NCBI GenBank assembly: GCA_963932145.1
Contig: OZ010586.1
Span: 68,481,754-68,545,753 of the forward strand
DNA: 64,000 bases
Reading direction: 5' to 3'
Origin: Acanthosepion lycidas
Taxonomy: Eukaryota > Mollusca > Cephalopoda > Sepiida > Sepiidae
In this document: positions 22,084-33,779 of the stretch, in pieces
Layout of the letters: each line of letters starts with the position of its first letter
How positions within the stretch are numbered: position 1 is the stretch's first letter
Notes under the pieces: generated by a model
What the model was told of the DNA's origin: nothing
The model's database searches: none
What the model saw: the letters and a program-made list of their open reading frames with translations, nothing else
Program-made: the position numbers and the translations under genes

Positions 22084-22680
22084 TATTTGTTTGTTTGTTT
22101 GTTTGTTTAGGTTTTATGGCATATCAACCACTGTGGGTTATTTAATGCCAAATCCAGTTTATATGAATTTTAAATGCCTATTTTGTATAGAATAAAAAAC
22201 GTATATTCCTTTACTACAAAAAAACAAACTTAGAGCTGGCAACATTATTGTTTCAAAAACTTAGAGCTGGCAACATTATTGTTTCAAAAACTTAGAGCTG
22301 GCAACATTATTTTTCTGAAAACATTATCTGAGACATTGCTGTTGGATGCAGTTTATCGCAATACCCAGGACGCGGATGTAGTTTACCGTCATACCCAGGA
22401 CGTGAGCAAAATCTGGAAAACTAGGAGTTCACTATTTACCCATAGCTGGGACCCTAACAGGTGCTACCACCCCGGGTCAAGGTGGACCTGGGAACACCAG
22501 CAATTAAGAGGTGGTTCCACGCCCCTCAAAACCTCCAGATCAGAGGCCTTGCTGTTGGATGCAATTTAACGTCATACCCAGGACGCCTCATTGGTGGTGG
22601 TGGGGATCTTATCCCTCTTCAGAGGTGCAGTCGGCGTATTCTAAAGCCCCAGCCGACAGGGCCGCCTAGATTATTACTCT
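22084..22680 (+). mobile_element. SINE-W repeat, near full length
   Basis: Runs from a (TTTG)n start at 22087, through GGTTTTATGGCATATCAACC, CAGGTGCTACCACCCCGGGT and AATTAAGAGGTGG, to CAGAGGTGCAGTCGGCG near 22625. It includes a 31-bp tandem repeat near 22229. It lies inside the large inverted repeat. Confidence 0.75.
22229..22312 (+). repeat. 31-bp tandem repeat, about 2.8 copies
   Basis: The unit ACTTAGAGCTGGCAACATTA plus TTGTTTCAAAA is repeated almost exactly. Confidence 0.9.
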
Positions 22681-22927
22681 ACTATTATCTTAGCAAAGGT
22701 GAGTTACGGAAGTGCTTATTCACGGAAAATCGTAGGTACGTATCGACTTACACGGAAAATCGCATAAACCTTAATATTTCTGCTATTCAATGTGTGTGAT
22801 ATGTTTAACCTTCGAGTTGTGTAAGGGCATTTTCATCGAAGGTGAAACTATACAGGTACAAATCAACTTGCAGATAATAAATTTCACAAAATATGCGCGC
22901 ATAGTGATATATAGAGCAGACTCTTAA

Positions 22928-23031
22928 GAAGAAAATCACGTTTTATCTGGAAGAAAATCACGTTTTATCTGGAATAAAATCCCGTTTTATCTGGAAGAAA
23001 ATCCAGTTTTATCTGGAAGAAAATCCAGTAG
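22928..23031 (-). repeat. 22-bp minisatellite, about 4.5 copies
   Basis: On the minus strand the unit is TTTTCTTCCAGATAAAACGT followed by GA. The left arm of the inverted repeat has only about 1.5 copies (21220-21250). Confidence 0.88.
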
Positions 23032-23099
23032 TCAGTTTTTGTTCATATTAAACGTATTTCTGTTGAGTTTCTTTTTAAATACACACAAAAGAAAACAAA

Positions 23100-24949
23100 T
23101 TAAGGAATTCAACCATTATTTCTTTTAGATTCTAAATAAATAGTGAATGAAATGAAAACTGTATTTAAAAAGGTAATGAATAATTTGCAATCGTTTACAA
23201 GAAGAAAAAAGACAAGCAGAGTTCTTGTTTCCATTGAACGAATAGTAATAAATTCCAGAAACAGACAGAACCATTTACGATAAAATCAACGTTCGACTAC
23301 CGTTTGCGAAAAGCACTAATGTGATACTATCGTTGGCGCGTTAAAACGGAAGAAAGTTTTGTTAAAACATAAGATAGTGTTATATACTGAGAGACATTGA
23401 AACGAGAAGGGTTAATACTGAATACCTGTGAGAAGAATTGCGAATTTAATTCACACATAAACGACTTGAATTGTATGTCGAGCAGTTTGAACAATGGAAA
23501 AGTGACACAAACTTAGCGGGCAATAGTGATTCACATGTGTTCTACGCAGCTGAAAATGCAAGCCGTAAAGCGAAAATTTCATTTTTCGTAAACAAGGAAT
23601 TTGGAGTTGATTCCCTTGGTCGAAAGATGATTTACAATACCAGGAGGGGGTGGATAAGCCACCCACGCTTCCTGAGGATATTTAGTGAGAGGTAATAATA
23701 TGAGAGAGTGGAAGAAGGGAATTCCCCAGAATTATCGAATTCTCTTACTTCGCCATAAATACAAATGCGCGAAGCGAATTAGGCAGAAGAGAGAAGAGGC
23801 GAGACTAAAGACAGGAGAGAAGGCCATGTGATTATCTGCCAACGAAAGCCTCCGACTTCAGACTTGTGCCAAACTTTACTAACAACAGCAAACCAGATTT
23901 TGCCAAGTCAACAACGATAATATCACTTCCGACTTTAGACGCTGGTTGGGCTGATAATTACATGCGAACTCTGATGTAAACCAATTATTGTACAAAGGAC
24001 TGATATATAAAAAAAAAACAGTATTTACTTTTTGTTCGATTTATTGGAGTGTTATTTTTTCCTTGTACGTCATCGCCCTGCTTGGATAAGCCCAACACGA
24101 AAATACCTGCGACGATTCGATCTTAACTGCCTTATGATGACGTCGGATATGGTTAGCTCTGAATCGAAGCGATCTTCATCGATCAGTCGCGGTTTTTGAA
24201 GTCTTAGACAACCGGTTATGGTGTTGTACTATTACAGTAGTGACGGAATTACATTGCCATATAAACAAAAGAAAACAATAATTAGTGTGGTGATTCGGCA
24301 CACAAGAAATGAAAGACTCTTACTCGATGTGAAATTAAAGAGAAAAATATTTACAATTAAATTTAAATTGGGAATGAAAAAAAGAGTATATCTTGCTGAA
24401 AATATTCTAATGAAAATTAAGCCAGAGTAAAGAGATAATATTCATATGAAAATTAGGACAAACAATTGATAACATAAAAATAGTCTTAAAGGGACTCATG
24501 GAAAGCTCTGTAGAAGTTATGAAATTTAGACCTGTCTTGAGTTTAAGTCAAACGTTGCAGTCGGGAAGAATGTTGTGGACGACGAAGGTCGAAAGAAGTG
24601 GATATTTTTCGTAGCAGCGATGTGACGAAAGTTTGATCTGTGTCTCTTTGGAGTTTGTTTCGGAAGGAATTTTTTAGTTCTTCGGTTGTTCGCAGTTTCA
24701 AGTGTTAACTCTTAAGACTGTTTCCTTGTCGGTTTGACTATCATACCGACGAACCATGAATGAGCAGTGATTTACACCGGCGAGCGACCTTGCTTATATT
24801 TAGGTCGCCATGATGATTCTGATACCATTTCAAATAATGGCGGGTTTAAAATCCTGGCTTCTGATTATCGAACAAACACAAAGGAACATTTTTTCTTCTC
24901 AGTTTTTTTTTTCTAAAATTTTATTGTGACACAAAAAATAGGCTTACAT

Positions 24950-24951
<2 letters not shown>
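23100..24951. other. unassigned, low-repeat stretch
   Basis: No recognised gene. Frames of 74 codons (23471-23695) and 70 codons (24218-24430) have ordinary amino-acid composition but no motif I know. Bases 23690-24110 have a TATA-like ATATATAA at 24002 and could be a terminal repeat of an LTR element, but I see no partner copy or primer-binding site in the window. Confidence 0.4.

Positions 24952-25014
<63 letters not shown>
24952..25014. repeat. (TA)n microsatellite
   Basis: About 63 bases of uninterrupted TA. Confidence 0.97.
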
Positions 25015-25017
<3 letters not shown>

Positions 25018-25078
25018 CATCCGGTGACATCATTAGTTATTAAAGTTTTCGCCTTTAGGTAGGGGTAAGTGGTATAGA

Positions 25079-25345
25079 AGGTTAATTTGAAGTGTAATAC
25101 CTGCGCTCAGTTCACATTAAAAATTTTCAGAATACTTACATTTATGTATGCAAACAACGCCAGTAATGGCTGCCCGCGACGCGAATGAATCCGAACTTTC
25201 ACTGTTGATAACTCCAAAACGGTAGATTTTATCAAATTTATCAAACCAGATTCGAATGGAACATGTACAATTACACATAAATGTAACTATTCTGGAAATT
25301 TTTAATGCGACCTGAGCGCGGATGCTAAACTGTAAATTAACCGTA
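25079..25345. mobile_element. MITE-like element with 69-bp inverted arms
   Basis: Left arm 25079-25147 (GGTTAATTTGAAGTGTAATA...TTACATTTATGT) pairs with right arm 25275-25345 (ACATAAATGTAACTATTCTG...AAATTAACC). The best-matched core is GCGCTCAG...CTGAGCGC. The loop is about 127 bp. No second copy is in the window, so mobility is inferred from the structure. Confidence 0.65.
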
Positions 25346-25524
25346 TAGAATTGTATTTTGTTTCATACATTTTTATGTACTACTTATTAAGTAAGTCTTT
25401 TTAAATGAAAGGATTAAATTAAATTTTCGATGGAGGGTTTTTTGGGTTGATGTTTTTTTTTTTTTTTTATTAAAGCATGATATTAAAGTTGTTATTGTGG
25501 TTTAAGAAATTCAGTTCAATTCTT

Positions 25525-26260
25525 AGGTTTAGTGTTAATATTGCCTTTTCTTGCTGATCTCGAAAAGGACTTCCAATATGTGGTTAACTGGGACAGGAAA
25601 TGGCTTGTAAATTTTAATGCCTCCAAAACGAAATTGCTCCCCTTTACCCACCACAGAGAACCCTCCCTGCTACCCATCAAAATGGCTGATTCCCAACTCC
25701 TCGCTTCGTTACGTCTGCTTCGTCACACGGTGTCCACTGACATGAGGTGGAATAAATACACTGAATCAATAGCTTCATCTACCCCAAGGATAGTTGGTTC
25801 TCTGTGTCACGCCAGAAAGTTTTTTCTCGTCTGAGTATATCCTTCAAATCTATAAATCAACCATCCGTCCTTGCATGGGATATTACTGTCATATATAGTC
25901 TGGTGCTCCCACTGTACGTCTCGAGGTCCTCGACAAAATCAATATGCAAGATGACAGGTCCTGATCTGGCATCTAGTCTACAATCACTCTCTGTTTCTTC
26001 CACAAGTATTTTTATGGCAACTGTTTCGACGAGCTACTTCCGCTGTTTCCCGGACTGCATGAATTTAAGCGAGCTACCAGGCTGGACTCTCGGTCCCACC
26101 CTTTCCCTGTCAAAATGGTTAAATGTAACCGTCTCTTCTACTCAATCAGCTTTTATCCCGCACTTTCCGTCTGTGGAATTCCCTTCTTCTTACTTGCTTC
26201 TTCGATGACTATAATCTTCAAATATTCAAGTGTAACGTCAATCGACATCTCACACACTCA
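25525..26260 (+). mobile_element. LINE-A retrotransposon fragment
   Basis: Frame 25532-25834 encodes KDFQYVVNWDRKWLVNFNAS, the strand following the catalytic palm in Jockey-like enzymes. It then gives KTKLLPFTHHREPS, RWNKYTESIASSTPRIVGSL and CHARKFF. Downstream frames carry GPDLASSLQSLS and the 3' end. This copy extends furthest upstream in LINE-A. Frameshifts occur near 25830 and beyond. Confidence 0.8.
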
Positions 26261-26375
26261 GCTTGTTCCCTGTCCCTGTATCCTTTCCCCAAATTTACTT
26301 AACTGCGATATTTTTGGCTACGATAATCGTGACATCAATTTTTCGGCAAATTTGGACAAAAATCGCAGTGTCGGA

Positions 26376-27325
26376 AGAACGTTTTTCCCTTGACACCGCT
26401 ATTATATTAATTAGCTTCACTCCCCGGCAATGTTTATTGTTTTCAAAAGCGATGATTAGAATTGTAATAAAGCCTAAACATATGAAAGAGAATTTATACA
26501 TATGCTTTGTTCTTGAGAATTGACAACGAAAATAATAAATACTATTTATTTATTAGATTGTTTATTGAAATGGTTGGCAAAACATCGGCTAATCGAGGAT
26601 TTCCTTAGAGTTGGTTCGCATATTTTAATAATTAGGAAATGTTTATAAATTAATGAATAAAAAATTGTTTTCATATGTCGAAAAAATCTCGAGCCAAGAC
26701 AAAAAAGAAAAAAAAAAAAAAAGAAAAAAAAAAAAAAAGAAAAAAAAATCCGTGACGGTGCAGGCCAGGGAAATGAGCAAAGGTACTTACTTTAAGTTGC
26801 GAAAAAAATATCCACTTCCGCGACGTAGCTTCTCCGTCAGATAACTTACGTCGTATAACAAAAGAAAAAAAATGGGGAAAAAAAAATTTCCTTTATATAA
26901 TCACTTCAATAATCACATGATAACAAGTCACTAGACTTTGTAAGTATAAAAAAAATTGGTAAAAAGGTAACAACTTTTAATGTCCAGAACAACAACACAG
27001 GTAAGTACCTTTCTCCTCTTACATGAGTCGTCAAGTTTTCCACACATCTTTATTTCTTTATAATTTGGTAAATGATGAATATTGCATTAGTTTTTGGAAT
27101 ATTGTAAATATAAAATTATTCTTGTAAATAAACAATCTAATAAATAAATAGATAAATAAATAAATAAAGTGTTTAATATTTTTGTTGTAAAAAAAAAAAA
27201 TGTAAAAATTTACTTTCATCATATATTTAGGTTTTATTACAATTCTAATCACCGCTTAAAAATCATTGCCGAGGAGTGAAAGTTGTTAAAATATTAGCAG
27301 CTGTCAATGGAAAAACGTCCATTTG
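26376..27325. repeat. inverted repeat pair, arms about 200 bp
   Basis: Bases 26376-26575 and 27125-27325 are imperfect reverse complements. Blocks are GAACGTTTTTCCCTTGACA, GCGATGATTAGAATTGTAAT and TTTATTAGATTGTTTATT. The 550-bp interior includes an A-rich tract at 26700-26750. It could be a DNA element with long terminal repeats, but no TSD is clear. Confidence 0.65.
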
Positions 27326-28669
27326 AAACTCAGTATTTTAGTTCTTTTTACTGGCACAAAGTCCAAGTTTGTCACATTTTTATTCACTTGGAATTCTACT
27401 TTGGAAACTGGGTGGCGATATGTAATACAAACAAATCATACATGTTAGCAGTGATGGCATCATACCAGTTCGCGCGAAACAATTCTTAAAATTATAACAA
27501 CCGGTTTTTGGATCATTCAAAAATATACTTATATGTTATTAGTCGATATATAATGGCTAAAAATATAATTAATACGATTGCTGTATATTCTGCATAGGCT
27601 GAAAAGATTTTTTTGTGATTAACGTAATTTATTCTGACAAAAGATAGCGCTAAAAATGTGGCAAATCTTCTAGTCATAAATTTCATAGGCCTTCCATTGG
27701 ATCTTTGAGATTGCAGAAATTCAGTCCGAATGTGGCTAAAAAAACCCATAACACAGCTGATGACACTAGAATAAAAAAAACATCATATTTCTGAACAGAA
27801 ACGCGATGAGAACAGAATTACAATCTGGAAAAATCCTAATAAATAAATGTTTTCTATTAAATTATCATAATGCTTTAATTCTTTTTGATACTATATAAAA
27901 TGATTTGTTTCCATTCTCAGAGTGAAAAGAAAATAAGCAGAATAGGTTCCTGGAGATTGCCTGACTTTATAGAACTGGTTCCTGGAAATTTGGGATGGTA
28001 TTACTGGATATTAGCATTGTCCACCAAAATGTTATGGTTTTATTGTTTGCATTTTCTGATGAATCATCTTTCTAAAGTTATAAGTGAATAATCTTGCAAG
28101 TTTCACAACTATAAAATATCTTAACAACTATAAAAATTATCCTATAACAATCATAAGCATGAATACAGATCATTATTTAAAGAAGTAAGAGGGTACAAAT
28201 GAAAAAGTTTCAAAGTGAACAAGAGAGCATTTTCTTTCTTTCGTCCATCCAGCGTCTTTAATATATCTTTCTTTTACGTCTTTCCTAGCAATAAAAAACG
28301 GAACTGTCCATTATTTATATGAAGGTATGAAATTAGTTTAATGGTTTAATGGACGTATACCCCTGAATGAGGCTAGCCGGAAGTTAACAAGTGTTAAGGA
28401 CTTACTTTCTCTCTCTGCTGTTGCTATATCCAGAAGTAGTGAGCAAAGGAACAAGCAAAATTATAATCTTTTTCTTCTATGTGCCGTGTCCTTTCGCGAT
28501 GACTTACTGTTTCCTTTCGTTCATGTTTCCTTTCTCTTTTCAAAATAATGTCATTTATAGTTTTATTCACCTGATAGTCTTACCATATGTTTTTAAGATC
28601 GGTTCGCGTTTAAAGTGTTCTCTGCGCAAGTTTTTGTCTAAGTGATTGTTTTCATTTCCCTGACCACCC
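27326..28669. other. unassigned AT-rich stretch
   Basis: No recognised protein. A scrap of LINE-C 3' end (TTCTTCTATGTGCCGTGTCC) is at 28472-28492. Frames up to 84 codons look random. Confidence 0.4.
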
Positions 28670-29480
28670 TTCTTTTCTTCCTGTGTATGTTCGATCATGG
28701 CGCTCCACAACCTTCTATCCATTGTAGCTCTCAGTAACGTCTGTCTTTTTTGCTATCCCTTCCACCAACCCGTTCCACAATCCATTCGCACAAGTTCGTC
28801 AGGTAGGTAGGACACTGTTTCCCGATGTCCTTTTATTCCCGTAAGTGTTAAATTTTCAAATCCTCTTTATTCATTATACGTCCAAGAAATTTCAACTGTT
28901 TTTTTCCCCTGGTAATGAGTATATGCCTGTTTTCATTTTCCTTCGTTGCTTGCTCTCTCCGTCCATTGTATTCTGTGTATTCTTCCGTAGAATCACATTT
29001 CTGTTGCTTCCTCTCTAGATCTGTGAAGAAAATATCCAGTATTCACTGCCATACAAGAGGAATGGTATCATAGAATCTTAGCAATCTTTCTTTTGTTTCT
29101 AACGGAATAATCACTTTTCTTTGCTTAACCTTTAGAATTGAACTTTTAATATATGAACGTACTATCGGATTTCGGTGTTACATTTTCCATCCTCTGTTAA
29201 AACACTTCCCTATTGTGTAAACTTCTGTACTTGCTTAATGTTGACATCTTCCATTCGTAGTTCGCACCATGGGCTTTTTTTCATTTACTGGCAACCATAT
29301 ATTTGGTATTTTTACAATTGATGCTTATCCTTTCGTTTCGCTTTCCTTTATTAACTTGTCCAGGAGTTCTTGTAGTTTTCCTTTTGTGATTACCATCAAC
29401 AGGTCCTTCGGGATAGCCTCGATGTCGAAGTTGGATACATCCGGTGACAAACCCATCTTTGTCTTATGCCTCTTTCTATT
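28670..29480 (-). mobile_element. LINE-C retrotransposon fragment
   Basis: Read on the minus strand, this follows LINE-C from LQELLDKLIKESETKG, through a block equivalent to ...IPLETKERLLRFYDTIPL, and KKQLKFLGRIMNKEDLK (GHIMR-like in the family), to the end ...LWSAMI. There are many frameshifts. It is the longest LINE-C copy in the window. Confidence 0.7.
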
Positions 29481-29814
29481 TTTGTGTACTTTTTAAACAT
29501 TGCAAGGCATCCAACAAGAATGGGATTACTACGGTTGTAATCACCTGACAGATTAGTTGGTTGAATGCTGTTGAGGAACAATACGTTCATTGAGATATAT
29601 CTACTAAGCTTAGCCTAATCTGGTCCATGACCACAGGTATGGAGTACTCAGTGAAATTCAATCCTCTCTAACGTAATAATGATCGGAGAGACTAATTTGC
29701 TTAAAATTACTCCATTGCAAAGCAATCTATTCAAGCAGATTATTAGCCTGATCAACAAAGATTCTCACCTGTGCCAAATATAAATTAAAATCTCGTTATC
29801 TACCGTATTTTTAA

Positions 29815-29945
29815 TTGTTCTTCTAGTATTCTTTCTCCTTAATAATGTTTCTTTCTTTTTTCTTATACTTTCACACTCAGTAACTCTTTGTGTCTTTGTG
29901 GCTATATCACCTAGCATGGGGAAATGATTAAAAACATATTAGTAG
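29815..29945 (+). mobile_element. LINE-A 3' end
   Basis: TCACACTCAGTAACTCTTTG, then TGTCTTTGTGGC and a GGGGAAATGATTAAAAAC end, match the LINE-A 3' UTR at 44690-44735. Confidence 0.7.
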
Positions 29946-30589
29946 TTGTGGAATCCTTAATCGGAGGAACTTAAAGGCAAAAATCATTGTAACTACCCGA
30001 AAAAAATTAATTTAATTTTCGTATATTAATTTTTATGTCCGTCTCATCAGACCAAACCATACTTCAAATTTTCCTACCTGTCTATTCACGTTACCTGCTT
30101 ATAACAAACCGAGGTTTTAATTTAAACTCCTAATTTATCTGTAAAAAAAAAGAGAGAGAGAGAGAGAAAAAAAGAGATAATTTTGTCATAACGCAAGCGG
30201 ATTTATTGTGAATTCCTAGTCAAGGCCGAGAACGGATCAAGTCGGCTGACCTACATTTAATGAATTGCTCCCGATTTACCCCAGTTCCACAACTGAGCCT
30301 CGATTTGGATACCAGCCAAAAATAAAAAAATAAAAAATTAAAAAAAAATCTCCAAACTCCAATTCAGATCTCAGAAGTTGCTCTTCTAACGCTGACGGCT
30401 CTTTTAATAGTGTACTGTGTGAGGGAGAGATTTGAACATATTTCCTTGACGAAAACTTGACATCACGCATTCCACTGGCTTGCAAGAAGTAAGCCAACTA
30501 GAAAGGAAAATACCAAAACAATCATACAGAACTGGAGGAAATTAAAAAGCAAAGGAAAAAAAAAGAACAAATTTAAAATCAAAAAACAG
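29946..30589. other. unassigned
   Basis: Contains (GA)n at 30150-30167 and A-rich runs near 30320-30350 and 30555. No gene. Confidence 0.4.
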
Positions 30590-30905
30590 GAGGCGCCATG
30601 TCACGGTCACAGTGGCAAATCATTCCCATTCCCTCTGTATTCATTTGATAAGGAGCCAGTTTCACTCAGCTTCTTCCCCAAAACTCTTTCTTTATTGAAC
30701 AGTCTCCCGAGTGGATACTTACCTGACAAATACAATCTTGGTCTCTTCAAGCCCAGTGTTAACCGATATTTTTCCTACTCGTTCTTATAATATGAATTTC
30801 GTAATTCCTCCTTCTCTCTCTTACAACAATCTCACTCAGTAACAATCTACCTTGAGTGAACTTTGGGTCTTGTATTGTGTGTACCATCAGCAAATAAAGG
30901 CAATT
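30590..30905 (+). mobile_element. LINE-B 3' fragment
   Basis: The order of LINE-B landmarks is kept (CATTTGATAAGGAGCCAGTT, CAGCTTCTTCCCCAAAACTC, CTTGGTCTCTTCAAGCCCAG, TGTTAACCG), with a 3' UTR CTACCTTGAGTGAACTTTGG. It is decayed. Confidence 0.65.
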
Positions 30906-31392
30906 TAAAAAATCCGCTGCGCATGAAAAATTTATTTCAGAAATACTAAAAAAACAACAAAAAAAACTAAAAATTACCAAAAGAGAAAACACAATATACA
31001 CTTTCTGAAACTATTAATTTGTTTTCGTTTTAAACAGCGCTTGTAGTCACCTGTACGGACGTGCGTGTTTACATTGTTGCTTTTGATTATTTGTACAATG
31101 AATTCCAGCTGTGTTCATCCTTTTTTAATGGTATGTATTAAGGAATCCCAAGCAACCGTGCATAGCTTTATATTCTGCCGGAAGGAACCGATCTACGTGA
31201 TTCGGGACATTTGGTAAAGCCAGAAGCTGTAGCCAGTCATAACGAACTATAAGCTTCTAACCCTTGCTCCTTAGTGTCTCTTTGTGATTTACAAAGCGAC
31301 CTTACATGGTCGATTTTTTTTCTTAAACTATCGCCTATTTCAATCAATTACTCTTGAGACTATTTAAGCTTCGAGAATTAGGTCGGCTGTTC
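30906..31392. other. unassigned, upstream of the exon candidate
   Basis: Apparently low-copy sequence. A TATTTAAG motif lies at 31361, but it is only about 25 bases before the possible start codon, too close to be a standard TATA box with a normal leader. Confidence 0.3.
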
Positions 31393-31451
31393 ATGGCTTC
31401 TAATATCAACAAACAATATGGATACGTACCGATTTCAGGTGACCAAGACGG
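31393..31451 (+). CDS. possible first coding exon with a consensus splice donor
   Basis: From ATG at 31393 there are 19 codons, beginning MASNINKQYG and ending SGDQD, then GG followed by GTGAGTAC at 31452, an excellent eukaryotic 5' splice site. The peptide is polar, with no sign of a transposon, and the flanks are the least repetitive part of the window. Product unknown. Short polar N-termini with a Y-G-Y-V-P-I stretch do occur before membrane-transporter domains, but this is not evidence of function. A short ATG plus a good donor can arise by chance, so this is a hypothesis. Confidence 0.25.
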
Positions 31452-33419
31452 GTGAGTACACTTGAGATTCTTTCATAGTGAATACAGCTTTTGAAGTTAA
31501 ATGTCTAATCTTGACAGAAAAATAAAAATAGATTTAGAAATCTAAAAAAAGATTTATTAAGTTGCAAATTGTGCATTGAATCAAATGCATCAATATGTCT
31601 TTCAAATCTGTTGTGATTTTTTTTTTATTTTTGAATTCATCTTCGAAAAAGGTTCTATTTTTTATTATGTTAACTTATGCAGTTTGTTTCCAGAAGGTTT
31701 GGAAAACAGTGGAACTAGTATTTACAATGTATGTACGTATAAAATAAACTATTCCATATTTCGAAGAATTTTGGAAATAATTTCCATGTAGAGTTTACTG
31801 CATATACTTGTTTGAGGTGACCATAACTTTTATTTGCTTCAATAGATTCTTTTAGATCACTGTCTAATGTAAATTTTGATACGGAAAAAAAAATTCAACC
31901 GAAAGGTGAATTGGCCTAAAATTTGTGATCCTTACAACAAAGATAACATTAGTCCGAATGTAAATAATATAAATACATTCGTCGTATTTTTAAATTAAAA
32001 TTTAAATGCTTTACAATGTGAATTAAATCCAAATTTTCTACTCTTTAATATGAAATGTAAAGAGCATTTCGAAGAACACTGGAGTCAGAAAATTGGCCCC
32101 CTATTTCCAAACCAGACTTATTTTCTTTGGGTTATCCGCGCATGCGCATGCATATATCTAAAAGCAAATTTTTCTTAGGAAAATGCAAATATGTGTAATT
32201 TATCAAAGACGAAAATTAAATTTGAAATCATGCCAATACAAAAACAGAGGAATTTGTGTAAAGACATTTGTGTTAATACTGGTTCAGTTTGAGCCAAATT
32301 TTCATAAAAATGAGTTCACAGGGCTAATGATATATAATCTTGACGATATTAATGCTGCAATTCTAGCGTAAAATATTTAATGTAATGGTAATATTAATCA
32401 TTTCCTTATAAGGAAACATTCTGAATTCTTAAATCGAATGGCCAGAAGTCTTTATCAAGTCTTTTTCTTAAAATATTTTTCCAATATTCTTAGTCTTTTG
32501 TGTGTGGAACGTCAACATTTTTCTGGTCATTATTTTCCACTGGAGTTGCCATGTGCTATCCATTTTAGTTATTGCTGCCGTTAAAAATTCGTCAAGCGAT
32601 GTGGTTTCTTTTATTCTTTGTTTGTGATTCTGTAACTTCAGTCTATGAGGTTCAAAGAAGGATGATCCTCTCTAAAATTTCATTCGCTCGAAGCCAGTTT
32701 AATCAAAGTGGTTGTATTCAATACAGACATCTCTAAACGAGTTTGGTTCCTTGCATAACATCCATATCAAAGTCTCGGTCTGACGAGGCTATTTCAGAAT
32801 ATGACTCAAGTTCTTATGTATAAGAATATTAAATAAAATAGTATAAAATCACTTAAAAAAAAAGCTCACGCTTTTAAGCTTTGTCATTAATAGTTTTAAG
32901 ACATTATTAATGGTAGACATACGTTTATCTCGCGAGATAAATGTATCGCTATGTTTGGTCATGATTCAGTTCTTTGGTGATGAAAATGGAGTGACCTCTC
33001 CAGGGTACATGGAGAATATGCGCTGCACAGTCAAGATTACATAGCTCCACTCTCGGCTGTACCGACAAGATCCAAAGGAACACAGGGCATTATATTTGGG
33101 GTCGTGGGCGCCATTATGCTGTGATGTCATGTGTCTGGGATCATACTTAAGGTTGCTCATGACTCAAGACAGATTAAATTCTTTGGTTATTTTGTCAATA
33201 GACAATGATCTTGTAAAGATGAGTTTAGAAAGTGACATAAGATTTTCAGATCTTAAAATTTGATCTTGATCTTGATCTTCCTAGATCAAGTGTAGAAAAA
33301 TATTTTAAGTAGGATGATGAATGCTTTCTTTAGTTTATATTAAATCGTATATTGTAATAAACTCATTATTCTACATTTTCAGTTTTTTCTCCTCGGGAAA
33401 ATTTAAACAAATATATATT
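31452..33419. other. unassigned low-copy stretch (possible intron)
   Basis: No recognised repeats or proteins. It includes a Z-DNA-prone alternating tract (GCGCATGCGCATGCATATAT) at about 32138-32157 and the 28-bp palindrome listed next. Confidence 0.35.
32919..32946. promoter_or_regulatory. 28-bp palindrome containing TCTCGCGAGA
   Basis: ATACGTTTATCTCG is followed directly by CGAGATAAATGTAT. The two halves are complementary except for one G-T. The centre TCTCGCGAGA is identical to a well-known vertebrate promoter/Kaiso-type site. Whether it is bound here is unknown. Confidence 0.35.
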
Positions 33420-33779
33420 TGTAAGGACGTCGAAGTTCAGCTTGCCTGAGGTGCCAACAATCCTAGGGCCGGTGTTGGTTGTCAGTGTTGATAACCAAGA
33501 GCCTTCGGAGCTCTACTCCAGGTTTTCTATCCTTTTCCGTATTTTGGATATGACTGCAAGGCAGCGGAGCTTTATAATCAGGGTTTTATTTCCCTTAGAT
33601 GGATTGCCTTCTTGAGACGTCAAACTCCATCTACTCGAAGCAGCTGAATATGTGATGCCAGTTTTCCCGCCTTCGCTCATGCTCATTCTTCAGCTTGGAA
33701 CTGGATTTAGTTTTCATTTGGCAGTATATGCTGGAAATTTCTTTTATCACAGATGAGCAGAAAACTTGAGGCAACTAAC
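33420..33779. other. unassigned, possibly a repeat
   Basis: GC-richer than its flanks, with CTAGGGCCGGTGTTGGTTG and the palindrome-like GAGCCTTCGGAGCTC at about 33500. I suspect a dispersed repeat, but this is the only copy in the window. Confidence 0.3.

Larger units (their letters stand above)
21139..23099. repeat. large inverted repeat, arms about 260-325 bp
   Basis: Bases 21139-21400 reappear in reverse complement at 22774-23099 with very few differences. Shared blocks include TTTAAAAAGAAACTCAACAG, ATATGCGCGCATA and CCTTACACAACTCGAAGGTT. The right arm is longer because of a 22-bp minisatellite expansion. The 1.37-kb interior holds a possible Tigger-like 5' end (from about 21474, GTAAACCCCCCGAGTTATG) and a SINE-W. 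Confidence 0.9.

Noticed and set aside
23690-24110. possible LTR of a Gypsy-type element
   Set aside because: No second LTR, no primer-binding site and no Gag-Pol homology in the window.
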